Assembly (NCBI GenBank): GCA_051453625.1
Contig: JBOZIK010000001.1
Coordinates: 186,506,740-186,570,739, forward strand
Direction: 5' to 3'
Origin: Welwitschia mirabilis
Taxonomy: Eukaryota > Gnetophyta > Gnetopsida > Welwitschiales
Length of the DNA: 64,000 bases
A program made the translations under genes and the position numbers. This document shows positions 1 through 12,089 of the stretch, in pieces (position 1 is the first letter of the stretch; every line of letters begins with the position of its first letter). Below the pieces are notes generated by a model, which saw only the letters and a list, made by a program, of their open reading frames with translations, did no database searches and was not told the DNA's origin.

Positions 1-1325
1 CTACTTTACCTTTCCTTCATGACTTATGCAACTTTTCTATGATGTTAAACTTAATGATTTATAATATACATCAATTTTACTTATGGGTTTTCATAGATGT
101 ATTTCACAAACTGTACTCTTAATTCTAAATGATATACATGTTTTAAGTTTCTTTTATTAGTTGGATAACAACTTGTTATTTGCTTACTTTATCAGGGACT
201 AACAAATGCTAAGTAAGGGGCTACATTGTGATGCCGACTTAACCTATTTAATAAACTTGTGAAGTATATTTTTAAGTCCTATTTACAAGTTTTTTAAGGG
301 ATTTTTGAAAATTATGCAAAGCTTTCATACAGTTCAAAAGATGTAATAATATTCCAAATAAGTAGCCATTTTTTGAATAATGATTGATCAAAGAAAAATA
401 ATAAAGATATATTGGTTGTCATCACTCTCATGGAGTGACAAAGGGAATGATAGTTAAATAAGTATGATCATCCTCTATGTTATAGAGATAACCATTAGAA
501 TGACAATTAGCATTATTGACACATGAGAAGCATTAGTTGGCAGATAGAGTGTCATCCTCTTTGTCATGGGAATGATATAAGGATGATACTTAAAATAATG
601 TATAAAATTAATTAAATTGTTATGAAAGTGTGTATTTAACTTGTAACTCTTTTTTTCACACCTTTTAGTGACCTATCCTAATCTATAAATAGAACCTTTC
701 AGGCCCTATTCAAAACATTATTTTGCATCTACATTCTTATGACAATTGAAGATTATTGAAGGTAAGGAGATCCATCCTACTTATGAGAAGGACCACCTTG
801 GTATTAGGTAGAGAATCTTTCATTAAGGAGTTATTATCATAAGTGGATGTACTTCAATTTTATTAATAAAAGTATTGATTGAATTAAAACTTTTCAATTG
901 TTTTATTGTTTTTGGGTATAGCTTATTTTAATTGCAATATTAAGTGACATAAATTTGTAATTGAAATAAGTTATAAGAATCAATATAAGTGATAGTAGAT
1001 TGGAAGTTTAATTAATTTATTGCATTAGAATTACATTCATTACATTTCATTTCATTTCATTACATTACATTGCATTTCATATTCATATTTGCATGGTTTA
1101 ATTTTATTTTCGTAAAAGAAAAAGTCTAAGATATTTATTATTCTCTTTATAAAAGCAATTTTTCATATTCTCTTTCGAAAGTCTTCTCCAAGTGTATGAC
1201 ATTTGGGTTGATCCCATTATACAAGTGTATATTGTGTGTAATTAGATATTTAGCTTTTTAGATATTGCAAGTTAAATTCAATATTTAGAATATTGGAATT
1301 AGAAGCATAAATATGCATCACAACA
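1..1325 (+). mobile_element. 3' end and 3' LTR of a G1-family Ty3/gypsy element
   Basis: Positions 227-1325 are an LTR: the strand-reversed sequence is repeated at 16862-18024 and 26852-28013, which bound a complete gypsy element. Matching landmarks include the U3 TATA box, the 'agatccatcctact' segment, the '..agtggatgtacttcaat' segment and the terminal '..cacaaca'. The LTR starts with TG after a purine-rich stretch (about 211-226, 'aagtaaggggct'), which fits a polypurine tract. The 226 bases before it resemble the 3' internal ends of the other gypsy copies ('cttactttatca' followed by an A/G-rich tract). No primer-binding site follows 1325, so this is a 3' LTR whose element body lies left of the window. 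Boundaries are read by eye from TG/CA ends and the three-way comparison. Confidence 0.85.
683..691 (+). promoter_or_regulatory. LTR TATA box
   Basis: The sequence CTATAAATA lies about 460 bases into the LTR, and a clear TATA box is also seen in the reversed 5' LTR copy at 27495-27504. This is the expected place for the retrotransposon RNA polymerase II promoter. Confidence 0.6.
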
Positions 1326-2263
1326 GTAAGATAAAAGAGTTATTAGCTACCTAGATTCTAAGCCTTTCTTACTTACATTTTCTGTAAATAAGGGTCCTAA
1401 GCCTTATAAAAACCTTTTCTTAAGCCTATTTATCATCATTTTTATTGAGGATACCTTTCCTTTTACCTTGTATACAATAATTAAATACTCCAATAATGTG
1501 AAATCCACAAAACATTTTAAGAAAACACCCATACTAGTCCCTCTTTTACTTCCCATCTAGTATGTGAGCCTAATATTAATACATGTTATAAAAATAAAAT
1601 ACATTAATAAACTAAGTCTATCCTACTTGTTAATACTATTTCTAATGATACTAGAGCATAAAGGCTAGTGTTTTAAGCCTATACTTGCATGATGCTATGA
1701 ACTTTTTCAAGTTAAGAAACGAAAGGTAATATGATCACTTTTTGAAATCGAATGTTGTAAAAATATTTAAGGATGAATTAATATGATGTTGATCTATACA
1801 ATACCATCATAAAAAATGTGGAAGACTAAGAGTACATTGATGTGTTAATGCCTTAATAGCATTATATTGTGAATACAGTATTAGAGGGGCTAGAGATCCC
1901 TCTAAAGTGATTAAATGTAAAATAAACCATAATAATAGATTAGGAGAGAACTTTTAATATAAGAAATAGAGGAAAATTTTATTATTATTTGAGGTTTTAA
2001 TATTCCTTTAACATATTTTAATAACGAGAAAAAGTCTTATACACTTAATAGTAATAAGGAGGCCATGTAAAAATCCATGAACTTTGTTTGATAAAATAAA
2101 AAATTCATCACTATTAATATCTCTAATCCTTTATTAAATTTTAAAATTATTGTAATATTTCAATTTAATTTCATATAACTATTACTTTTTATAGTATAAA
2201 AAATTATTTTCTATTTAATTACATATAACCATTATTTATTTTATATTAATTTTTTCCCACACT
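1326..2263. other. unrecognised AT-rich spacer
   Basis: I see no open reading frame with family resemblance, no RNA gene and no LTR here. Around 2150-2260 there is a degenerate direct repeat of roughly 55 bases built on 'tttaattNcatataacNattatt'. The stretch separates the G1 3' LTR from the first SINE-like repeat. Confidence 0.5.
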
Positions 2264-2460
2264 ATCATGAAGGGCTAGTAAGATGATAGTCTAAATACTA
2301 AAAAAACTTGTCCCTTGGTATTGGGTTTATGCTTATTATGCTTAACACACTATAAGGTCATAAGAATAACTAAAATCATTTATTTAATGCTCATGAAAAA
2401 TGTACTTACAAGGAAGGTAGGCTTATTAAAAGATTTAAGTTACCATCCCCACTATAATCA
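2264..2460 (+). repeat. SINE-like repeat, copy 1 (boxes decayed)
   Basis: This segment aligns by eye with 5036-5225 and 9965-10155. The shared core is 'ataactaaaNtcatttattta', followed by a 'ggNaggtaNgNttantaaa' segment and 'tttaagtt'. In this copy the tRNA-like A and B boxes are eroded ('ctagtaagatgatag' and 'ttgggtttatgc'). The flanks differ from those of the other two copies, which suggests an independent insertion rather than part of the local duplication. Ends are approximate. Confidence 0.4.
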
Positions 2461-2769
2461 AAGGATAGTTTTATATAATTAATCTAAATTATTTAAGTAT
2501 TTTAATGTGGAAAATATTGAAATTAATAAATATTATTTACCTAGGAAATGTTAAAATTGTTTAATATTATATTATCAATACATGTGCTATGAAAATGCAT
2601 AATATGTCATTAGCAAGAATAAGTTTATAATATTAACCTTTAATAATATAAATAATCCTCATTTATGTTTATTAGCATTATTTATTCCCACCTCATATAT
2701 GAAGAATTTGTAATTAGGTAAACACTAAAATTCATCTGTACATCTTAGAATATTTGCTAACTTAATATT
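2397..2769 (+). repeat. duplicated block, first copy (cut by gap)
   Basis: The sequence from 'aaatgtacttaca' to 'cttaatatt' is repeated with scattered differences at about 2873-3235. Its last 23 bases before the 100-N gap are repeated exactly at the start of the contig after the second gap (5777-5799). That end-to-end match means 2769 probably continues directly into 5777, and the contig 2870-5676 is a second, paralogous copy. Confidence 0.75.
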
Positions 2770-5035
2770 NNNNNNNNNNNNNNNNNNNNNNNNNNNNNNN
2801 NNNNNNNNNNNNNNNNNNNNNNNNNNNNNNNNNNNNNNNNNNNNNNNNNNNNNNNNNNNNNNNNNNNNNGACAAATGTACTTACAATGAAGGTAGGCTTA
2901 TTAAAAGATTTAAGTTACCATCCCCACTAAAATCAAAGAATAATTCTATGTAATTAATCCATATTATTTAAGTATTTTAATGTTGAAAATATTAAAATTG
3001 ACAAATCTTATTTAGCTAGGTAATGTTAAAATTGTTTAATGTTATATTCTCAATATATGTACTATGAAAATGTATAATATGTCATTAACAAGAATAAGTT
3101 TATAGTATTAACCTTTAATAATATAAATAATCCTCATTTATGTTTATTATTATTTATTCCCACCTCATATATGAATAATTTGTAATTAGATAAACATTAA
3201 AAGTCATTCATACAGAATATTTACTTACTTAATATGTTTTTAAAAAAATCTAGTTATAATTCTATGAAAATTAGATTAATTAATAAATTAAATAAAAACA
3301 AATATGGGTTTTATTTTTTCCTAGTAACTACTAAGAACTAATTTTTTTCTTTCCATTTCTTACATAGCTAAATTACATATAAAGATTGAATATATTTCTT
3401 CAATATTGAAGATATATATTTTTGGTAACATGTGTGATTATTTTCGACAACATGAAGGAGGAACTATGAATGTTTTCAAACTATATAATATAATGGAAAA
3501 ATGAGAAGAAGGTATCCTAGATTTTCTATATCACTACTAATAATTAGAAAGGCTTTATAAAAAGAGAAAGGAATCCAATTTTTATCATATAAATAGGTAC
3601 TTGTATAAAAAAATTATAAAATTCCTTTTTTTTGTAGTTATGCATGGAAAGGTAGAATAAAATAATCACTATTTTAGATATTAATATTAATTTTTATTAG
3701 GTGATAACACTTTTTTTTAATGCTTATAGACTTCTTTTCAGGCCATTATTTGATAGACTTACCTACATAAGAAGCTATACATTAATTTTTTCCTATATTA
3801 AAGAAATCCTTTTAGAAGTTTGTCAGAATATCCTAGATTAAGTAGTCATTATAAAACATTAAAATTTTAGTGATCATATCTTCCTTCAAACATATTACTA
3901 CATAATCATTTAAATGAAAAATTTAATTATGCTGAAAGGACTAGTAATGTATGAAGAAAGATCTCTAAAGCTTCAAACCCTTAACCTGAAGAAAGAGTAT
4001 TTTACTACTTTAACTATCACCTAATTAGTCCAAGCCAATTATTAGATTTTAATATGTATATTTTTAAATGTTTGTAATTGATTTATATAATATAATATTA
4101 AAATGTTTTTATAAGTTTAAATTATTTCTTTGTTAATCAAGGTTTAATTTCATTATATGCACTTAATACTTTATTGCAATAAATAATTTGCGATACTTTT
4201 TATCTTATTTGGTTTAAGTTATAATTTTTAAAACTTGAAAGTTATAATTTAAATATTTACTAATATTATTCAATAGTAACTATTTCTATAAAAATACATA
4301 GATTTTTATTTAATGAATAGATTTTTACAGTATGCATACAATTAAATGAACTAGTAAACAAACAATTATTGAAAGATTTCTATAGTCATATCAATTTCTT
4401 CTTTTATCTATATAATTATATTTTGTAATCATAACAAAAGAGATGTTTTTGTGGTTTTTAAAATTTTAAATATTTTATTAATAGGATTATTCTACTTATT
4501 CTTAATCATGTGGAGAAAATAAAATATATATTATATCAATATGATTATTTACATTTTTTTGTCTTTTTCTTTTTTTTCTTTTTTTTAAATTAAGAAATAA
4601 AATTCATAGGAAACCAAACCATACTTAACAACATTACTAGTTTATGTGACTAAGTGAAAATCCATGGATATTCCTTATCAAAATAAGAGCTTATCATGAA
4701 ATGTCTAGGTCTCATGTATGATTTATACATAATATGTTGAATTCCATGTCTAAATGCATCTTGAATACATAAATACAAACAACAAGCTAATCCATCCATG
4801 GTACAATTTAAACCCAAGACCTTAAATCTTCTAATAACTTATAAACATGTGTTAAATTAAGTATGCCCTTCACTAAGCTCTTTTTTGAACCATTAATAGT
4901 GTTATTTATTTGATCTTTATTTTTTACTTATGTAATGAATTCTTATATTAAAGGTAATCAATTGATATGATATAAAAGGTTTTAGCACATGACATATAAA
5001 TATTTACAACTAAAAAATCTTTATTTATATTAAGG

Positions 5036-5225
5036 GGGTCATAGCCCAACTAGTTAAACACTTGTTCTCCCTTTAGAAAGTTTTGGGTTTAAACCTTTGG
5101 ATGCCCTACATGGCATTCTATAATGGTGAAAGCATAACTAAATCATTTATTTAGAAAATAATGGTGGCTAAAATCCAAGGGGGAGGTATGATTACTAAAT
5201 TATTTAAGTTTAACTTCACCTCAAA
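5036..5225 (+). repeat. tRNA-derived SINE-like repeat, copy 2
   Basis: This is the best preserved of three copies. 'ATAGCCCAACTAG' at 5041-5053 resembles a polymerase III A box (TRGCNNANNNG). 'GGGTTTAAACC' at 5085-5095 is what a B box GGGTTCGAACC becomes after CpG decay. The A-to-B spacing of about 44 bases is that of a tRNA gene. The sequence downstream of the boxes is not tRNA-like and is shared with the other copies, as in SINEs. It is not a functional tRNA gene because no cloverleaf closes. The 3' end is uncertain and no target duplication was established. Confidence 0.5.
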
Positions 5226-5360
5226 TCCTTGCTTATTTTTTAAAATTATATAAGTATCATTGAAAAGTAAGATTAACATTATCATTATCACTAATTATTT
5301 TTTAAATTCTTATGATAAGATAAGTACATGTCTTGTGCATTATCATTTTGGAGGAAGGGA

Positions 5361-5676
5361 AGCAATTATAGTATGCAACAATCCCAAAATACCATAGTAA
5401 ATGAAAATTTAGAAGGAAAACTAATACAAATAATAGCAGATAATTGGATTGGATTTAACAGCAAAAAAACTTTTTATTAATGAAAAATTTCTAATCTTAC
5501 AACAATAAGATAGCCACACAGATAGTGGTAGAGCTACACAAGTGACTTCTTCTTAGGCACATAGGCTCTGGTTCAGCCACACAAGCAACTTCTTTTTAGC
5601 CACACAGGCTCTGGTTTAACCACTAAGATTCTTAGCCACCCAAGCTCTTACATCCACATAGGATTTCTTCTTGGCC
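5361..5676 (-). mobile_element. copia family C1 LTR fragment (cut by gap)
   Basis: From 'tatagtatgcaac' onward the sequence matches the left ends of the three C1 LTRs at 10296, 13572 and 28114. It includes the 'ataccatagtaaatgaaaa' segment and the tandem 'agccacaNaggctctggtt' units. The gap at 5677 cuts it. The left flank is the same as that of the LTR at 10296, so this insertion was duplicated together with the block around it. Confidence 0.75.
5510..5676. repeat. LTR minisatellite, units of GCCACA..GCTCT
   Basis: There are repeated units of about 20-40 bases built on 'agccacacaggctctggtt' and 'cttacatccacataggatttcttcttggcc'. The same unit types fill the corresponding part of the three other C1 LTRs (about 10440-10800, 13715-14070, 28250-28530). 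They are therefore a property of the LTR family and not a separate array. Confidence 0.65.
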
Positions 5677-5776
5677 NNNNNNNNNNNNNNNNNNNNNNNN
5701 NNNNNNNNNNNNNNNNNNNNNNNNNNNNNNNNNNNNNNNNNNNNNNNNNNNNNNNNNNNNNNNNNNNNNNNNNNNN

Positions 5777-6705
5777 AGAATATTTGCTAACTTAATATTT
5801 TTTAAAAAACTTTTGTTATAATTCTATGAGATTTATAATAATTAATGAATTAAAATGAAAAAAATAATGGATTTTACTTTTTTATAATAACTTATAAGAA
5901 CTAATTTTTTCTCCCCATTTCTTACATGGTTGGATTACATATAAAGATTAAATATATTTCTTCAAATATTAAAGATATATCATTTTGGTAATACATATCA
6001 TAATTTTCCATAAAATGAAGGAGGAACTATGAATTTTTTGAAACTATATAATATAATGGAAACATGAGAAGAAGATATCTCAGTTTTTTTAGATCACTGT
6101 TAAGAATTAAAAATACTTTTTATTAGTAATACAAAGATAAAGAAATCCATTTTTTATCATATAGATAGGTACTGGTATAAAGAATTAAAAAATTCCTTTT
6201 TCCTTTGGTTATGCATGAAAAGTAAGAATAAAATAATAACTATTTTAGATACTAATATTAATTTTTATTAGGTGATAACAATTTTCTTTTAATTCTTAAA
6301 GAGTTATTTTTAGGAAAGTATTTCATTAGACTTGCCTACATAAGAAGCTATATATTAATTATTTCTTATATTAAAAAAATTCCTTTTAGAAATTTATCAA
6401 AATATCCTAGATTAATTAGTCATTAGAAAACATTAAACTTCTAGTGATCATATCTTACTTAAAAAATATTACTGCATGATCATTTAAATGAATAATTTAA
6501 TTATGCTCAAAGGCCTAGTGGTGTATGAAGATGATCCTCTAAAGCTTTAAAATCTAAACCTAAAGAAAGAGCATTTAAGTACTTCAACTCTCTTCTAATT
6601 AGTTCAAGCTGATTATTAGATTTTAATATGTATAGTTTTAAATGTTTATAATTGATTTATATGATATAATATCACATTATTTTTATAAGTGTAAATTACT
6701 TCTTT
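5777..6705 (+). repeat. duplicated block, second copy, left part
   Basis: It is collinear with 3215-4130. It continues the sequence interrupted at 2769 and is itself interrupted by the LINE. No coding sequence is recognised. Confidence 0.7.
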
Positions 6706-9046
6706 TTTTGATAAGAAACTCAATTTCATTTTTGGTATAGCATAGGAATGTTCAAATCCTTACAAAAAATTCTAAGAATAATTAGTATGATCATTTATAA
6801 AAATCATGAATTAGGACACTAAAGCAGCTAGGCTAAAGAACTCTAGCTCTATTTAAAAGCCATCTCAGAATCTTTTAAGGAACCACTATTCTTCAATAAT
6901 AAAATATTATGAATTTTAGGCAAAATGCTACTGTTAGAAATAGTGATAGCCTATAAAATCTTGATAACTCCTCATAATTACAAACTACATGCTAAATACT
7001 CTTTGGAATGATTCTTCTTTTTTTTTTTTTTTACTTTTTATTATCCCAAGTGATATTTCTAGTTAATTTCAGTACTTCCATGGCTAGATATTTAAAAAGA
7101 TGATGAGATAGATTGGAGCTCTTCCTCCAACACATTCTGCATATTTTCTTAACATTAGAAAATGAGCAATTCTTTCCATAAGGAATTGAAGGCTTTATTT
7201 TGCATCACAAGACATTGCTTTCTTCTTTTCATTAGTAGATATTCCTCTTACTACCATTTATTTCTTTCTTCACTCACTTGATAGCTTTAAATATCATGCT
7301 TATATTTGTTATGTAGAAAAGCACTTCATGTCATGTAAGCTATTAATTCTTGACACTCCTCTTAAACTCTACATGGATAAGTAGGGCTTGGAATTAGTTT
7401 CTATTAGTAGTAGTATCTTTATTTATCTTGATAGATGATAGTTACACATTAATGTTAAATCTAATCAATTAAAAACATTTTTATACCTATGGATTAGTAC
7501 ATCTAGAAATTTCTTGATTCCTGTGAATCCATATAAAATATATAGCTACATGGAAGGTTGTTTTATATATCTAATTCCTCATCCTAGAAGACCTCAATAC
7601 TATAGTAATCTACTTTTGCAGTTGTAACCTTGTGTAAGGGGCTATAAATAGAAGAAAATAACCCATTAGTACCCAAAATTAAGAAGAGAATGAGCATGAA
7701 AAGAATAAGAGATCCCTTAATTCTAAACAAGCATTACACAGAACATACTACTAGTCCATTAAGATGTTAATTCTATTTATAATATTCTTAGTCATTAATC
7801 TATTTTTCATTACAAGCCAAGAGATAATAGAATGCTTTAATTCGAAATATTTACCCTAGATAGCATAAGATCAATCCACTCTAAGAAGTACTTTAGAAAG
7901 AATATGGTATGTAGTAGCTACTGAGAAGGGCTTAACTCCTCGTGTTTATCTTATCTGTCCATTAGTAACATAAACACATCTTCTTACATCCTCTCTTAGC
8001 TTTAATAGTGTCTTAAAGATTCATGAGATAGAGGATTTGGTTAGTATAGCCTAGACATCATTTTATTTGACATATACTCCATGTATCCACCTCATTCACA
8101 AGGAGTATTCTTTATTTTCCAAAGCCCAAAAATTCCTAAAGTTAATCGCCTTATTACAAACATAGATATTCTTTAATCTTAATAGACTTGAGTAGTTATC
8201 TTCTACTAAGACATAAAACATCTCCTAAACTGATCCTTCCCTGATCATAGAAATGATCAATAAATTCTCTCCAGCTTCTTTATAGCTTTATTAGGTAAAA
8301 TAAACACTTGACACTAATAGAGTTAGATGCTCTACAACATTGATCTTATTAATTCTAGTCTACCTTCATAAGATAGGTATTTGTTGGTATAGCGGTGAAT
8401 TTTATAGGTTATCTTCTTAATTAATGAAAAATAGATATTAATTAAAAGGGATTAAAATACTAAGAAAATCCATAGGTACTTTAATGGATGGCTTCCTTGT
8501 GTAAACTATATCTCATCCAAGATTTTCCTTTTGTTTTAAGTACAAACTCTTGCAGAGTAGGCCTAATGCTTAAAGATATTTGCCATTAAGCTACAAGAAT
8601 CTAAAAAATGGTTCAAGGCTTGCTTAAGGACTAGAACAATAATCCTTTCTTCTTTGTAAAACATTAACAAGTTATCAGCATAGATCAAATGTATGATTTC
8701 AACCTACTTATACTTAGGATGATATTTAAATCTGGCTAAAATAATATAAGCATTTAGTGATCTCCCTAGATACTTCATAGCTAATGTAAATAGATATGAG
8801 GACATAGGATCCCCTTGACCTATTTCTCTTCTCCCCTCAAAATAACCATATAGCTCCCAATTGAATAAAGTTTAGTACTTAATGGTTTTAACATAGTTCA
8901 TCACCCATGTAGTAAATCTATAAGAAACGCCAAGGGTGATAAGCAATTACTCTAGGAACTTCCACTTCAATGTATTATATTCCATTCTTAAGTCCGCTCT
9001 TAGTGTGAATCTAGGGCTGATCTACCTTCTCCCATAATTTTAGGCC
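6706..9046 (-). mobile_element. 5'-truncated plant L1-type LINE
   Basis: This insertion is present in one copy of the duplicated block and absent from the other. The empty site at about 4121-4142 reads 'atttctttgttaatcaagg' and the filled right flank at 9047-9065 reads 'atttctttattattcaagg'. The left flank 'acttctttt' looks like the other end of a target-site duplication. On the minus strand the element ends in a short A run (T tract 6702-6709) after 'cttatc', and starts abruptly inside the RT domain, as expected of 5' truncation during target-primed reverse transcription. A second T run of 15 at 7018-7032 lies in the presumed 3' UTR. No ORF1 or endonuclease is present. Confidence 0.85.
8150..9040 (-). 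pseudogene. LINE reverse transcriptase, C-terminal part
   Basis: Read on the minus strand, RT motifs occur in order. A degraded 'LRKAYD..W' block lies near 8960-9000, then 'GQGDP..S.YLF' at about 8790-8820, and the catalytic box at 8671-8682 reads YADN instead of F/YADD. After that come degraded blocks resembling 'vPlis', 'LSYeGRl.Li.S' and 'FilP..aik.le'. Stops and at least one frame change break the frame. The 'QGDP' and 'YAD' motifs plus the downstream blocks are diagnostic of plant L1-clade RT. The protein would be inactive. Confidence 0.85.
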
Positions 9047-10295
9047 ATTTCTTTATTATTCAAGGGTTAATTTAATTATATGCACTTAACATTTTACTTC
9101 AATGAATAATTTATGATACTTTTTATTTTATTTAGTTTAAATTATAAAGTCTAAAACTTGAAAGTTAAAATTTAAATATTTATTACTATTATTCAATATT
9201 AATTATTTCTACTAAAAATATACATAATTTTTTATTTAATGAATAAGGTTTTTATAGTATGCATACAATTAAATAAAATAGTTAATAAACAATTATTAAA
9301 ATATTTCTATAGTCATATTAATTTCCTATTTTATCTATCTAATTATCTTTTATAATTTATAACAAAAGAGATATGTTTTTGTTGTTTTAAAATTTTAAAT
9401 ATTTTATTAATAAGATTATTATACTTATTCTTAATCATGTGGAGAAAACAAAATAGGTATTATATTAATATGATTATTTATATTTTTGTGTCTTTTTCTT
9501 TTTTCTCCTTTTTTTTGAATTAAGAAATTTAATTCATAGGAAAATAAACCATACTTAATAGCATTACTATTTTATGTGGCTGAGTGAAAATCCAGAAATA
9601 TTCCTTACCAATGCAAGAGCTAACCATGAAATGTCTAGGTCTCATGTATGATATATATGTAAGATGTTGAAGACCATGTATAAACGCATCTTAAAGATGT
9701 AAATATAAATGATAAGGTAACCCATCCATGGTATAATTTAAATCCAAGACCTTAAAACATCTAACAACTTATAAACATTAATTGAAGTAACTATGCTATT
9801 TATTAAGCTCTTTTTTGAACTGTTAATAGTGTTATTTATATGATCTTTATTTTTTGCTTATGGAATGAATTCTTATGTTAAACATAACCAATTGATATGA
9901 TATAAAAGGTTTTAGCACATATTATATTAGTATTTACAACTAAAAAATTATTATTTACATTAAGAGGTTCATAGCCCAATTAGTTAAAACACTTGTTCTC
10001 CCTTTAGAAAGTTTTAGATCTAAACCTTGGGATGTCCTATAGGGCATTCTATGATGGCCAAAGCATAAACAAATCATTTATTTAGAAAATAATGTGACTA
10101 TAGTTTAAGGGATAGGTATGATTACTAAATGATTTAAGTTTAACATCACTCCAAATCCTTTCTTATGTTTTGAAATTATATAAGTATCTTTGAAAAGTAA
10201 TATTAACATTATCATTGTCATTATTTTATTATTTGTTATTTGATTGTAACAAGATAAATACATGTCCTTATGCCTTATCATTATGGAGAAAGGGA
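9047..10295 (+). repeat. duplicated block, second copy, right part
   Basis: It is collinear with 4125-5360, including T-rich tracts near 9490-9520, the 'catgaaatgtctaggtctcatgtatga' segment and the SINE-like repeat. No coding sequence is recognised. Confidence 0.7.
9965..10155 (+). repeat. tRNA-derived SINE-like repeat, copy 3
   Basis: The A-box-like 'ATAGCCCAATTAG' lies at 9971-9983 and a decayed B box ('ttagatctaaacc') at about 10014-10025, with the same spacing as the copy at 5036. The flanks are the same as for that copy, so this pair arose by the block duplication and not by separate insertions. Confidence 0.45.
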
Positions 10296-10839
10296 AGTAA
10301 TTATAGTATGCAAAAATCCAAAAATACCATAGTAAATAAAAATTTAGAAGGAAAACTAAATACAAATAATAGAAAATAATTGAATTAGACTTAATAAAAA
10401 ATAAAGTTTACATTAATAAAAGAATTTTGATTTCATAATAGTAAACAACCACATAGGCAACTTCTTCTTAGTCATAAATGCTCTAGTTTAACTGCATAAG
10501 CAATTTTGGTTAAGCCAAATAGGCTCTATCTTAGACACTAAGGCTCTTAATCACATAGGATCTAGTTTAGCCACATGGAAAATATTATTTTAATTACACA
10601 AGCTCTAGTTCATTCACTAACACTTTTACATCCACTTAGGGTTTTTTCTTGGCCACACATGATCTTATATTAACTTAGGATTTATTATTGATCACATAAG
10701 TTTTTACATCCACTTAGGATTTCCTCTTGGCCATAAAGACTTTTATATCCACTTAGGACCTCTTGTTGGTCACACAAGCTCTTACATTAGGATTTTTTCC
10801 TCCTACTATTTATTCTTCTTGTTCTCTTTAAATTTTAAT

Positions 10840-10914
<75 letters not shown>

Positions 10915-11652
10915 TTTTAACGTTTTTGAAAGAATTATTTCTTACCATATTTAAATTCTTAAGATGTATCTTTTCAAAATACACCTTTTAATTTAGTTTA
11001 AATGAGCCCTTTTTTTTGTTTGAAGTAATTTCTAACCATAAAATAGTAGATAAATTATAGATTCTTAATCTACTCTTAATGTCCTTTCAACTAAGACCTT
11101 GTTTGTTTAATTCTAGGTAGTTACTTAGTTAAGAGTTAAGTAACTTAAATAATAAATCTACTTGGAATTTCAAACTTATAACTTTAAATGGATAAATTAC
11201 ATGATTCCTCATCTTATGATCTTATTTTCATGATGTTTTAACCTCATTTATGCCTTTAAAATTAAGTTAGTTATATAGGTAGTTATGGGAAGAATGAAAT
11301 GATTTTAGCATGCAACTATCTCATCTTGATGATGTAAGAACATAGTCTGATGATTTATTCAAGGCAATTAAAATGATAAAAAAATCATGTTTTTTTGATG
11401 ATTAATTAATGAGGTAGTTAGTTAAGCATTAGTTAACATTTAACTAATGATTTTCATGAACTTTTAGTCATATAGAATTTTTTTTTCATAGATATTTTTC
11501 TTATACTTTAAGCATTTTGAATATTTATTTGGATAACAAGTTTGATAATGAGAAGTGAGGTTTTTAACGGAGAAGATATAAGTACATGTGTTTTCTACAT
11601 GAAAAATGATGGAAATGATGTGAAGTGATTAAATTATCATAAAAAAGGTATA
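10296..11652 (-). mobile_element. copia family C1, left LTR (3' LTR)
   Basis: This is one of three near full-length C1 LTRs (also 13572-14901 and 28114-29359), aligned along their whole length by eye. On the minus strand it starts at the complement of 'ggtata' (TGTACC in the middle copy). It is preceded by a polypurine tract, the complement of 'cttttccc' at about 11657-11664. The left end is approximate because the terminal TG is eroded. Minisatellite units occupy about 10440-10800, followed by a long AC run. Confidence 0.8.
10849..10910. repeat. (AC)31 microsatellite
   Basis: An uninterrupted AC dinucleotide run of 62 bases lies inside the left C1 LTR. The other two full C1 LTRs lack it at the corresponding place, so it expanded after the copies separated. 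Confidence 0.95.
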
Positions 11653-12089
11653 ATAGCTTTTCCCATTAACATTTTAGTCATAAACATAAAAAGAAAGTAA
11701 TGAAGTAATGAATGATAGAATTTTGAATTGATAAAATAGAAAATAAAATTGGAAACCAACATTTTTAAGGTTGAATAAAATTAATCACCATAATTTTTAA
11801 GTTTGTAGTGATGCCATACCTCATAAATTTGGATAGATTTTTCTAGTTTTTCTCCCTCTCAATTGAAGTATCAAGTATTTGCTTCATGTATTACATTGAA
11901 GAATGACCCTATTGTATTTGCCAGATCTAAAACCCATCTTCTTGTAATATTAGGCATTATGAAATGAATCCATTATTCATCATACTTTTGTATAAATTAT
12001 TAGTTCTCCTTAGTATTTTAAGCATGTTTCCATCCTTTATGATGTGTTGGAATCTATATTTTAACATAAAAATAAATCCCTTCTTCTCT

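Larger units (their letters stand above)
2870..5676 (+). repeat. paralogous copy of the 2.4-2.77 / 5.78-10.7 kb block
   Basis: This contig lies between two 100-N gaps (2770-2869 and 5677-5776). It is collinear with 2397-2769 and then with 5797-10.7 kb, apart from the LINE at 6706-9046 that only the second copy carries. Shared landmarks include 'gaaggaggaactatgaa', 'gataggtactNgtataaa', the SINE-like repeat and the start of a copia LTR. Substitutions are frequent, far more than expected for two alleles, so I favour an old segmental duplication. No coding sequence is recognisable. T-rich tracts lie near 4553-4587. Confidence 0.75.

Noticed and set aside
4650-4890. Minus-strand tRNA-like boxes with an A-rich tail at 4553-4587, repeated at about 9590-9830
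   Set aside because: A B-box-like 'gggtttaaatt' is present, but the A-box candidate is too far away (about 60 bases) and both copies belong to the same block duplication. Not enough for a SINE call.
10105-10365. Minus-strand 86-codon open frame
   Set aside because: Hydrophobic and A/T-driven composition, lying across the SINE-like repeat and an LTR edge. No homologous frame is seen in the paralogous copy.
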